Source: an uncultured Desulfatitalea sp. (lineage in GTDB: Bacteria; Desulfobacterota; Desulfobacteria; Desulfobacterales; Desulfosarcinaceae). Taken from it: a DNA stretch of 64,000 nucleotides. The position numbers and the translations under genes are program-made. Where the stretch lies: positions 558,001-622,000 of the forward strand of contig CALMNL010000006.1 in NCBI GenBank assembly GCA_937868765.1, written 5' to 3'. The notes under the pieces are model-generated. The model saw only the letters and a program-made list of their open reading frames with translations. It was not told the origin of the DNA and searched no databases. Shown one piece after another: positions 52,916-60,033 of this stretch (the first letter of the stretch is position 1; each line of letters begins with the position of its first letter).

Positions 52916-54895
52916 ATGGTAAAAAGAGGGTGTTTTCTCTTCAGTGGCTTGGTATTTATGGTAATTGTCTGGCTGGTGGCGGCCGACGGCGCGGCCGCCG
53001 CCTTGACCGTCGGCCAGGAAGCACCGACTTTTTCCTTGAAGGATACCGGTGGGCAGGCGCATGCATTGGGCCAGATCGGCGGCCCCCAAATGGCAGTGCT
53101 TTACTTCTTTGATGCCGGGTCGCCCGCCAGCCAGGAAGGGCTTTTGGTACTGGGCCGGTTGCTCAGGCAATACCCAGATCAGCAGTTGACTGTCTGGGGC
53201 ATCACCCGTTCGTCCCAAGATAAGGTCATACAATTCAAACAAGAGGCCCAACTGCCGTTCCCGGTGCTGCTGGATAACGGCGATGTTTGCAGCCGCTACG
53301 GCGCAAAGACCATCATGCCGGTGGTTTGCGTTCTCGGTCCAGGTTCCAAAGTTCTGGACTATTTTCAAGGCGGCGGTCAGATGGCGGAAACAATGCTGCT
53401 GCGTCTGGCCGAACGCCAGATTCACCGCGAGAAGCCGCAATTGGCCGGAGCCATTGCTTCGAGCGTATCCCGGAAAAATCCGGCCAATGTTCAGGCCAAG
53501 GCCGTGGAAGGATATGCCGCCCTGGCCCAAGGAAAAAACGATGAGGCGGCTCACGTCTTTGACCAGATCGTAGCCTCAGGCGGAGCCGAGGCCACCATTG
53601 GCCAGGAGGGGCAGGCAGCCGTACTCGCCCGTCAGGGTCAGACCGAAAAAGCTCTGGCCCTGGCCGAAGAGGTCACTCGAAAGGCCCCCCAAAGGGTAAT
53701 GGCCCAAAAGATCAAGGGGGATATGTTCATGAGCAAGGGGGACCGCCAGGCTGCTGCCAGAGCCTACGAGGCCGCCGCCAACCCGGTTGAGGCGCCTGCC
53801 TTTCAGCAGGCCGAAGCCCGTAACCAACTGGGGCGGTTCTATACCGAGGAGGGCAGTTACGATAAAGCCCGAGACCTTTTTGATCAAGCGGTTCGGATCG
53901 ACCCCTACTATGTGATTCCGACTTCCAATAAAGGCGTGACATACGAGAAACAGGGGATGTGGGACAAGGCCCTGGCCGAATATCGCCAGGCCCTGGCCTT
54001 GGATCAGACCGACACCGTGGCCGTCGTCCTTTCGCGCAAAGCCGAGCAGATGCTGGCCCTTCAAAAAGACACCGCCGGGAAGCAGCGGATGGACCAGTTG
54101 GTCCGCGAATTGGCACAACGGTATAACAACCAGAAAGGGCGCTCCAACCAACAGCCCGCTGATGACTGGACTTCCCGGCCCATGGTCCTGACCTTTGTAG
54201 ATATCCAGGAAAAAGGGGGGCTTGCGGAAAGGGACGGTCTGGCCATTGTTTTGGCAACCCGACTGGGAGAATTGCTCAACAGCACCGGGCGTGTGCAGGT
54301 GGTCGATCGCGCGCTGCTGGAGAACCTGCTTTCGGAGCTTAATATAGGGTCTTCCGAATTGGCGGATCCGGAAACCGCTTTGCGCCTGGGAAAAGTTCTG
54401 GCAGCCAAACTCATCGGTACAGGCAGTTTGCTCTACCTCCCGGAGAGCACCCTTTTGAACTTGCGAATGATCGATACCGAGACCACGGCCATCGCCCAGA
54501 CCATCACGCTGCGCATTACCGGCAATGCGGATTTGGAGCGGGAATTGTTCAACTTGAACCGGTCCATCCTGCGTAACGTCATGGATAGGTATCCCCTGCA
54601 GGGATTCGTGGTTCAAGTTGATGCCAGAGAGGCGATGATCAATTTGGGTAGCCGGCAAGGTGTCGCTACGGGTACAAGGTTCGAGGTCATCGAGGAAGCA
54701 GAGCCCATTACCTATAAAGGGCGCACGCTGCGCGGCGCCGCGAAGGGTGTGGCGCGACTGGAGGTGGTGCGTGTGGAGCCGGACCTTTGCTATGCGCGCA
54801 TTGTCGAGCGGCAGCGGGAGTTGTCACGGGATGACAAGGTCAAGGAGGTGATTCCCCAGGAGGCGATCCGGGAAGGGGGCCATGAAAAAAAATAG
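52916..54895 (+). CDS. Exported redoxin-TPR-CsgG-like protein
   Basis: A 659-residue exported protein. A signal peptide (ending near ADGAAAA) leads to a thioredoxin/AhpC-TSA fold (VGQEAPTFSLKDTGGQ), but where redoxins have a catalytic Cys it reads FFDAGSPAS, so it is probably not redox active. TPR repeats follow (~190-395; ARDLFDQAVRIDPYY, ALAEYRQALALD). Residues ~430-570 resemble the CsgG/FlgO-like nucleoside-lid domain (LATRLGELLNSTGRVQVVDR, SSELADPETALRLGKVL). The last ~85 residues are FlgT-like. GGAGG seven bases before the ATG. It overlaps the next gene by 14 bases. Confidence 0.82.
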   Translation: MVKRGCFLFSGLVFMVIVWLVAADGAAAALTVGQEAPTFSLKDTGGQAHALGQIGGPQMAVLYFFDAGSPASQEGLLVLGRLLRQYPDQQLTVWGITRSSQDKVIQFKQEAQLPFPVLLDNGDVCSRYGAKTIMPVVCVLGPGSKVLDYFQGGGQMAETMLLRLAERQIHREKPQLAGAIASSVSRKNPANVQAKAVEGYAALAQGKNDEAAHVFDQIVASGGAEATIGQEGQAAVLARQGQTEKALALAEEVTRKAPQRVMAQKIKGDMFMSKGDRQAAARAYEAAANPVEAPAFQQAEARNQLGRFYTEEGSYDKARDLFDQAVRIDPYYVIPTSNKGVTYEKQGMWDKALAEYRQALALDQTDTVAVVLSRKAEQMLALQKDTAGKQRMDQLVRELAQRYNNQKGRSNQQPADDWTSRPMVLTFVDIQEKGGLAERDGLAIVLATRLGELLNSTGRVQVVDRALLENLLSELNIGSSELADPETALRLGKVLAAKLIGTGSLLYLPESTLLNLRMIDTETTAIAQTITLRITGNADLERELFNLNRSILRNVMDRYPLQGFVVQVDAREAMINLGSRQGVATGTRFEVIEEAEPITYKGRTLRGAAKGVARLEVVRVEPDLCYARIVERQRELSRDDKVKEVIPQEAIREGGHEKK

Positions 54896-55406
54896 AGCAA
54901 ACAGCCGTTCTGGATTCGAATGGTGGATATGGATCGTAATTGGCCTGATATGGCTGAATGCTTGCACCGCAGCCACGCAGCCTCAAATCGAGGGGCCGGT
55001 GGCCCTGGCGGTGTGGGATCTGGAAGACTTGAGCCCCATGGAACATGGCCTGGTGGGCATGGGCGAGATCTTGTCGGGGCAGGTAATGGCTGGTTTGGCT
55101 CAAAATCCAGCCTTCCAAATGGTTGAACGTCAGCAGTTGCTTAAGGCCATCGAAGAACTTCACTTGGCCAGTTCTGACCTGGCCGACCCCGAAACACGCT
55201 TGCGCTTGGGACGCATAATCGGCGCGCGCCAGATGGTATTTGGCGCTTTCCAGGTCATCGGCCCGAATTTACGCTTGGATCTGCGACGTGTGGATGTGGC
55301 CAGTGGCAGGATCCTTAAGACCTCGAGCGCTACGGCAGCCGCTGCGGATCTCAACCTGTGCCTGTCTGCGGCCGAGGATGCGGCCACCGCGCTGATTGCC
55401 CGGTAA
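54882..55406 (+). CDS. CsgG/FlgO-like lipoprotein, paralogue of the upstream domain
   Basis: A 174-residue lipoprotein: signal (WIWIVIGLIW) and lipobox LNAC, Cys28. The mature part matches the CsgG-like domain of the preceding protein (NPAFQMVERQQLLKAIEE, SSDLADPETRLRLGRII against SSELADPETALRLGKVL), showing they are related. Such domains form oligomeric outer-membrane or periplasmic assemblies. Translation starts inside the upstream gene, so the two are coupled. A strong terminator follows at 55460. Confidence 0.82.
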   Translation: MKKNRANSRSGFEWWIWIVIGLIWLNACTAATQPQIEGPVALAVWDLEDLSPMEHGLVGMGEILSGQVMAGLAQNPAFQMVERQQLLKAIEELHLASSDLADPETRLRLGRIIGARQMVFGAFQVIGPNLRLDLRRVDVASGRILKTSSATAAAADLNLCLSAAEDAATALIAR

Positions 55407-55459
55407 TCCAACGCTCTTTTTATGTTGCAGATTGTGACCAGATAATCCCATATAAGCAA

Positions 55460-55494
55460 AAAGGCTTACGGCGAATGCCGTAAGCCTTTGTTTT
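55460..55494 (+). terminator. Terminator of the CsgG-like operon, next to the phage border
   Basis: AAAGGCTTACGGC (55460-55472) pairs perfectly over 13 bases with GCCGTAAGCCTTT (55477-55489) around a 4-base loop, followed by GTTTTC. It is nearly symmetrical, so it could also end transcription of the original minus-strand tRNA-Pro. Confidence 0.88.
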
Positions 55495-55498
55495 CATT

Positions 55499-55543
55499 TG
55501 GTCGGGGCGAGAAGATTTGAACTTCCGACCCCTTGAACCCCAT
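55499..55543 (-). other. attL: displaced 3' end of a tRNA-Pro(GGG) gene
   Basis: Read on the minus strand this 45-base block is ATGGGGT (anticodon loop of tRNA-Pro GGG), the 3' anticodon stem, a variable loop, a T-arm (GGAAG, TTCAAAT, CTTCT), the acceptor 3' strand CGCCCCG, A, and CCA. The 5' half of the tRNA is missing: upstream (higher coordinates) the sequence does not continue as a tRNA. This is the expected left junction of an element that integrated into the anticodon-loop region of tRNA-Pro. Confidence 0.85.
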
Positions 55544-55570
55544 CGAAGAGGGGTCGGATTTCATACCATT

Positions 55571-55600
55571 TCAAGACCTTTCAAAACATATCAAAACCTT
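55571..55600 (+). repeat. Three 10-bp tandem repeats between attL and int
   Basis: TCAAGACCTT, TCAAAACATA and TCAAAACCTT follow each other at exact 10-base intervals, one helical turn, just before the int promoter. They could be integrase arm-type sites or an excisionase/AlpA operator. Confidence 0.6.
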
Positions 55601-55629
55601 TTGACATTCCTACGAAAATAGCCTATCTT
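55601..55629 (+). promoter_or_regulatory. Strong promoter for int
   Basis: TTGACA (55601-55606), 17-base spacer, TATCTT (55624-55629); the -35 directly abuts the 10-bp repeats. Confidence 0.75.
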
Positions 55630-55735
55630 TCTTTTCAATGCGTTTCACTGAAAAACGCCCTTATGGGCATCTTTTTTGTACCCCATTTTGTACCCCGAAT
55701 ACTTCCTCGAAAATTGGCCAAAGGAGAAGAAAAAC

Positions 55736-56953
55736 ATGGGCCTAACCGATTTGCAGGTGCAAAAATTGGCCCCTAAAAAGGCGCGTTATGAGGTCAACGC
55801 CGGCAATGGGCTTGCCATCCGCATCATGCCTTCGGGCGCCCGCTCCTGGATCTTTCGCTATCAGTTCAATGGGGTGGCCCGGCGCATGACCCTGGGGGGC
55901 TATCCAGGGATCTCCCTGGCCGAAGCCCGCGCGCGCCATGCAGCGGCCATGAAGGACATTCAAACCGGCATCGACCCGGGCCGCAAGGCTCAGGATCAAA
56001 AAGCGGCCTTTAAAGCGGCGCCGACCTTTGCCGAGCTGCTCGAAGAGCACTGGGCGGTTGAGCTGGTCAAGAAAAAGTCAGGCACCCAGACGCGCAAGCT
56101 ACTTGAAAAAGACGTGCTGCCGGTCTGGGGCAAGTGGAAGGTTGCCGACATCAAGCGCCGGCATATCGTGGTCTTGCTCGATAAGATCGCCGAGCGGGCG
56201 CCGATCACGCGCAACCGGGTCCACGGGAGCTTGACCCGGCTTTTTAATTTTGCGGCCGAACGCGGCGTGATTGAGGACAGCCCATGCACGCGGATTAAAA
56301 AGCTTCCCGAAAAGGCCCGCGAACGGGTTTTATCAAACGAAGAACTCAAGGCCCTGTGGGCGGCGCTGGACCTTGCCAACAAAAAAATTGACATCTATGC
56401 GCCCACCAAATTGGCCTTAAAGCTGATCTTGCTTACCGGCCAGCGGCCGGGCGAGGTTTGCGGCATGCTCTGGAATGAGATCCAGGGGGAAACCTGGATC
56501 ATCCCCAAGGAGAGGCGCAAGACGGCCGATGAAAACCGGGTGCCGCTATGTCCCATGGCCCGGGCGGTGATCGAGGCGGCGCGGGCCTTCTCCGATGGCG
56601 TGCGGCATGTATTTAGATCATCGTATAAGCCCGAAATGCCCATGACCCGCCATGCCTTAACCCGGGCCGTTGATCGGCATTGGCAAGAGATGGGCATCGG
56701 CCAAGGGTTCACGCCGCACGATTTGCGCCGCACGCTGCGCACGCGCCTTGCCGAACTCAAGGTTGATGACATCGTGGCGGAAAAGATCCTGGGCCATCGG
56801 CTGCAAGGGATTTTGGCGGTTTATAACCGCTACGGGTATGACACCGAAAAGCGCCAAGCGCTCATGCGCTGGGAGTCTCTTTTAAATGGGATTATCGGCG
56901 AATCACAACCGGCGGGAAGCAATGTGATTCAGTTTGGAGGGCGCCGTGGATGA
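55736..56953 (+). CDS. int: P4-type tyrosine integrase
   Basis: A 405-residue site-specific recombinase. The N-terminal Arm-binding domain of the DUF4102 type (GLAIRIMPSGARSWIFRYQ, MTLGGYPGISLAEAR) is followed by a SAM-like core-binding domain and the catalytic domain. The conserved residues are visible: Arg in TGQRPGEV, HxxR in HDLRRT, His in LGHR and a Tyr in the final YNRYGY segment. AAGGAGA precedes the ATG at 55736; the frame upstream of it is not needed. It is adjacent to the tRNA-Pro att site it presumably uses. Confidence 0.95.
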   Translation: MGLTDLQVQKLAPKKARYEVNAGNGLAIRIMPSGARSWIFRYQFNGVARRMTLGGYPGISLAEARARHAAAMKDIQTGIDPGRKAQDQKAAFKAAPTFAELLEEHWAVELVKKKSGTQTRKLLEKDVLPVWGKWKVADIKRRHIVVLLDKIAERAPITRNRVHGSLTRLFNFAAERGVIEDSPCTRIKKLPEKARERVLSNEELKALWAALDLANKKIDIYAPTKLALKLILLTGQRPGEVCGMLWNEIQGETWIIPKERRKTADENRVPLCPMARAVIEAARAFSDGVRHVFRSSYKPEMPMTRHALTRAVDRHWQEMGIGQGFTPHDLRRTLRTRLAELKVDDIVAEKILGHRLQGILAVYNRYGYDTEKRQALMRWESLLNGIIGESQPAGSNVIQFGGRRG

Positions 56954-57491
56954 TACGACTTTGAAAAATGCCAAGCTTGTTTTTAAAGGGAAAGGTGTGC
57001 GTGAGGTCCTTAAATTTTTTTTGGATTCTTTTGAGAAAGACCATTTCAACGGCGACAAATTGGCTGTTCTTCACTGTATCAACTTTTGTTTATCGACAGA
57101 ACCAACCATTGAGGTGCCATCTTGGTGTAAAGACGCCCTTTATGATGTGATGCAAAAGCATATGAGATTTGAGTTTAAAAGCTGGGATGACGTCTTTGGC
57201 CGTCCACACCCCCAGGGAACCCATCACAATACTAAACGGGAATTATACGAACGTCGGATAGCTGTTTTTAATCGTGTTGAGGAACTCAAAGCGGCGGGCA
57301 TACCAGAAGACAGAGGCTTGTTTGATGAGGCTGGCAAAGATTTAAGAGTGGGCGGGAAGATATGTATTTTAAGCGGATCCCTTGTTGAAAAAGATTATCT
57401 TTATGTAAAAAAAGTGAGATCCAAATATATTTCTTCAGAAGATCCAAAATGGATTAATCTAATAAAAGACCGTTTTTTCAACTCGTTATAA
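56946..57491 (+). CDS. AT-rich phage-borne hypothetical protein
   Basis: A 181-residue soluble protein starting with GTG at 56946, five bases after GGAGG, inside the int 3' end (8-base overlap). No family recognised. It is clearly richer in A/T codons (AAA, TTT, AGA, ATA) than its neighbours, suggesting a separate origin. Segments such as HPQGTHHNTKRELYERR and FDEAGKDLRVGGK look constrained. Being the gene right after int it could be a directionality, immunity or cargo protein; that is only position-based. A terminator follows. Confidence 0.7.
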   Translation: MDDTTLKNAKLVFKGKGVREVLKFFLDSFEKDHFNGDKLAVLHCINFCLSTEPTIEVPSWCKDALYDVMQKHMRFEFKSWDDVFGRPHPQGTHHNTKRELYERRIAVFNRVEELKAAGIPEDRGLFDEAGKDLRVGGKICILSGSLVEKDYLYVKKVRSKYISSEDPKWINLIKDRFFNSL

Positions 57492-57544
57492 ACTCCCATA
57501 ATTCCCGAAAAACTTTTGGGAATACTACAGCTTTTCAATTCAAT

Positions 57545-57588
57545 AAAGTGTCCATCAGGTAGCGGCTTGATGGACACTTTATTTTTTT
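57545..57588 (+). terminator. Terminator of the int transcript
   Basis: AAAGTGTCCATCA (57545-57557) pairs perfectly with TGATGGACACTTT (57568-57580), then A and seven T. Confidence 0.92.
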
Positions 57589-57604
57589 AGGGGAGGTAAC
57601 AACA

Positions 57605-57802
57605 ATGCCTGATCGTATTCTTCGAAAGCCCGAGGTCCAATACATGATTGGTCTATCCGATCCAACTATCTGGAGACTCGAACGCGGTGGCAAGTTTCCG
57701 CATCGCATCCGCCTGGGTGGCAATGCCGTGGGCTGGTTTGAATCTGAAATCAAAGCCTGGCTGCAAGAGCGGGCCAATGAGCGGCCCACGATCAATGCTT
57801 AA
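57605..57802 (+). CDS. AlpA-family HTH regulator / excisionase-like
   Basis: A 65-residue AlpA-type DNA-binding protein (MerR-like winged helix): RILRKPEVQYMIGLSDPTIW, GKFPHRIRLGGNAVGW and FESEIKAWLQER. AlpA proteins activate integrase or act as excisionase partners in P4-type elements. GGGGAGG nine bases before the ATG, within the end of the upstream terminator. The gene-free 269 bases downstream may hold its operator; I see AATGGAA-type short repeats near 57960-57990. Confidence 0.92.
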   Translation: MPDRILRKPEVQYMIGLSDPTIWRLERGGKFPHRIRLGGNAVGWFESEIKAWLQERANERPTINA

Positions 57803-58071
57803 CGGGAAGGAAGTAAACCCCCGACCCCCCATGACAGGCGAGCCAAGCAAAGGTCTTATGATGGCGCGGAGGTTCGGCTGGGGGCGCTGCTGTTCGCGGG
57901 TCCTTCCCCCAACCCTCTGGATACGGTTTCAATGGGCGCGGTCGGTGCGTCCGGGTTGGAAATGAAAATGGAATGGAAAATGGAATCATATAACATGATG
58001 GCTTTTTTAATGAGCGTTAAAGTACCTGATAATATTATGATATTAAATCGAACGACGAATATTGGGCAGAT

Positions 58072-59616
58072 ATGGGCGAAAAAATAACGGACCTTGATGA
58101 AATCCGACGGAAAGTGAATCCCCGCAAGGAAGAAGAAGAGAACCGCCTTGGTGGAGGGGCGCCGCCTTCGCCGCCTGAACTCACGAATGCAGAGATCGAG
58201 CGCTTTTTGAATGCAAACGAACTGGGCGATGGCGAGCTGTACCATCGGCGAAATCGCGATGAGGTGCTCCACAATAAGTCAGAGGCGCGCTGGTATGTTT
58301 GGCAGGGACACCATTATCAGCTGGATATCATGGATCGATCAAAGGCCCTGGTGGAAAATGTTTGCTGCGCCTATGGACAGCTATTGAACAGTGTCTGCAC
58401 GGCCATCAACGCGGCGGCTGAAGCTGGAGAAAAACCAACCCATGCACAAATAAAACTGCGCGCAAAACTTACCGAGCGAATAAAAAGACTTCGAAGCACA
58501 ACCGGGGTTGCGCATTGTCTTGAGTTTGCGGCCTCCAAAGAAGATCCGATGGCCATTTCTGGCGAGGAAATGGATTGTAAACCATTTAAGCTGCCATGTC
58601 CCAATGCCGTGGTTAACCTAAAAACGGGTCGAGGCGCTCCGGGTCGCCGTGATGACTATTTGGTGCGGGCCTGTCGGTCCGAATGGCTGGGGCTCGATGC
58701 GCCGAGGCCGAAATGGGAAGCCGCCCTTGAACAGATTTTTTTAGGCAAGCAGGATGTTATTCGTTTTTTTAAAAGAGTCCTGGGCCTTGCCCTTATTGGT
58801 GAAGTTATTGAACATGCCATCATCATCCTTTGGGGGGCCGGGGCCAATGGGAAAAGCCTCATTATGGAGACGATCTCCCATGTGTTGGGCGACCTGGCTG
58901 GAACGATACCCACCGAAATGCTTCTCAATCAAGGCCGGGTGCGAAATAGCGCCGGGCCGTCCCCCGACATGGCCAGTCTCAGGGGTCGCCGGGTAATCAT
59001 CGGCCATGAAACCGACGAGGGCACACGATGGGCTGACGGACGCGTAAAGCAGCTCACGGGCGGCGATCGGATCACCTATCGATCACCACATGACAAGTAC
59101 ATGCAAAGCTTTGTTCCCTCACACACCCTGTTTTTGCTCACCAATAACCGGCCAGGGGCGCCCGGCAATGACCTTGCCCTCTGGCGCCGGGTGCATCTGA
59201 TAGAGTTCGGCGCCCAATTCGTGGCGCATCCAAAGGAAAAAAACGAGTTCCCAATTAATAAGGATCTGGCCAAGGAGTTGCGAGAAGAGGGGCCGGGCAT
59301 ATTGGCTTGGATGGTCGAGGGTTGTCTGGAATGGCAGCGCGAAGGGCTCAATCCGCCGGCGGCCGTGATCGAGGCGACCTCAAAGTATCAGGATGAGGAA
59401 GACCTGCTGGGCCAGTTCATCGATGATTGCTGCGAGCTGGGGGAAAAGTTCGAGGGTGGGGCCACGGCGCTTTTTAATCGCTTCTGCTCATGGTTCGAAG
59501 AAAACGTGGGTAAAAAACACCCCAGCCAGAAGACTTTTGGGGCCTGGATGGTGCGAAGGTTTACCCGTTCCGATAAAAAACCGAGGGTTTACTATGGGTT
59601 GCGGCTTTCTGACTGA
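58072..59616 (+). CDS. Phage SF3-type replicative helicase (P4/D5-like, no primase domain visible)
   Basis: A 514-residue protein. The C-terminal half is a superfamily-3/AAA helicase as in P4 alpha and poxvirus D5 proteins: Walker A GAGANGKSLIMETI (about residues 264-277), a Walker B-like RRVIIGHETDEG, PSPDMASLRGR and the sensor TLFLLTNNRP. The preceding ~140 residues match the D5_N region (RWYVWQGHHYQLD, CLEFAASKEDP). No TOPRIM or AEP primase motif is seen at the N-terminus, so priming would need another protein. The RBS is weak (GGCAGAT). Confidence 0.9.
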   Translation: MGEKITDLDEIRRKVNPRKEEEENRLGGGAPPSPPELTNAEIERFLNANELGDGELYHRRNRDEVLHNKSEARWYVWQGHHYQLDIMDRSKALVENVCCAYGQLLNSVCTAINAAAEAGEKPTHAQIKLRAKLTERIKRLRSTTGVAHCLEFAASKEDPMAISGEEMDCKPFKLPCPNAVVNLKTGRGAPGRRDDYLVRACRSEWLGLDAPRPKWEAALEQIFLGKQDVIRFFKRVLGLALIGEVIEHAIIILWGAGANGKSLIMETISHVLGDLAGTIPTEMLLNQGRVRNSAGPSPDMASLRGRRVIIGHETDEGTRWADGRVKQLTGGDRITYRSPHDKYMQSFVPSHTLFLLTNNRPGAPGNDLALWRRVHLIEFGAQFVAHPKEKNEFPINKDLAKELREEGPGILAWMVEGCLEWQREGLNPPAAVIEATSKYQDEEDLLGQFIDDCCELGEKFEGGATALFNRFCSWFEENVGKKHPSQKTFGAWMVRRFTRSDKKPRVYYGLRLSD

Positions 59617-59620
59617 TTCA

Positions 59621-59730
59621 TACCCATAGGACCCATAGTACCCTTGTAGCCTATTAATCGCATGGGAAGTTTTAAAATCATAAAAGTAAAGAATTATATA
59701 GGAAAAAGGGTCCGATGGGTCCTATGGGTA
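59621..59730. repeat. Perfect 16-bp inverted repeat of 9-bp-period units: candidate origin or operator
   Basis: TACCCATAGGACCCAT (59621-59636) is the exact reverse complement of 59715-59730, 78 bases apart. Each arm is itself periodic: ACCCATAG starts at 59622 and 59631 and ACCC again at 59640; CTATGGGT-like units stand 9 bases apart in the right arm. Beyond the perfect part, about 10 more bases pair with a few mismatches. It lies in the helicase-downstream space. Confidence 0.75.
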
Positions 59731-59796
59731 GACGACCAAATCAAGCCCGATCAGACCCATTTTTTGGCCTGCAAAGGAAAGGGGGGGCGTCGAGAA

Positions 59797-60033
59797 ATGA
59801 ACGGGAGTTGGTGGCAAAACTTAGATAAAGCAGAGAAACGCTGTGAAAAGTGTAAATGGTGGCGGCATGCCTTCGGGGGCGGCGGGGTTTGTTTGTGCAA
59901 AAACAGCCCTCAGAGTGCGGGCGCCCGCTGTGAAAGATTCGTTCCAAAAGTGGTGAATATCGATTGGTACAAGGGCAAGTCTTTTAAAAGCACGGCAGAA
60001 AACGCTTTAAAAACATTGGAGAAAAAACCATGA
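59797..60033 (+). CDS. Small Cys-rich phage protein
   Basis: A 78-residue protein with a probable zinc site: C16 and C19 (RCEKCKWW), C33 and C35 (GVCLCK) and C45 (ARCERF). I choose ATG 59797 with a G-rich RBS region over an upstream ATG at 59662, which lacks an RBS and would read through the inverted repeat. The stop overlaps the tape-measure ATG (ATGA at 60030), so the two are coupled. Function unknown. Confidence 0.7.
   Translation: MNGSWWQNLDKAEKRCEKCKWWRHAFGGGGVCLCKNSPQSAGARCERFVPKVVNIDWYKGKSFKSTAENALKTLEKKP

Noticed and set aside
57795-57965. 56-codon frame starting inside the AlpA-type gene
   Set aside because: It has a start overlapping the stop of the previous gene, but composition and sequence (GWGRCCSRVLPPTLW) look like out-of-frame translation.
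59662-59796. 45-codon N-terminal extension of the small Cys-rich phage protein
   Set aside because: No RBS at 59662 and the segment would encode the inverted-repeat arm; the later ATG has a purine-rich RBS region.
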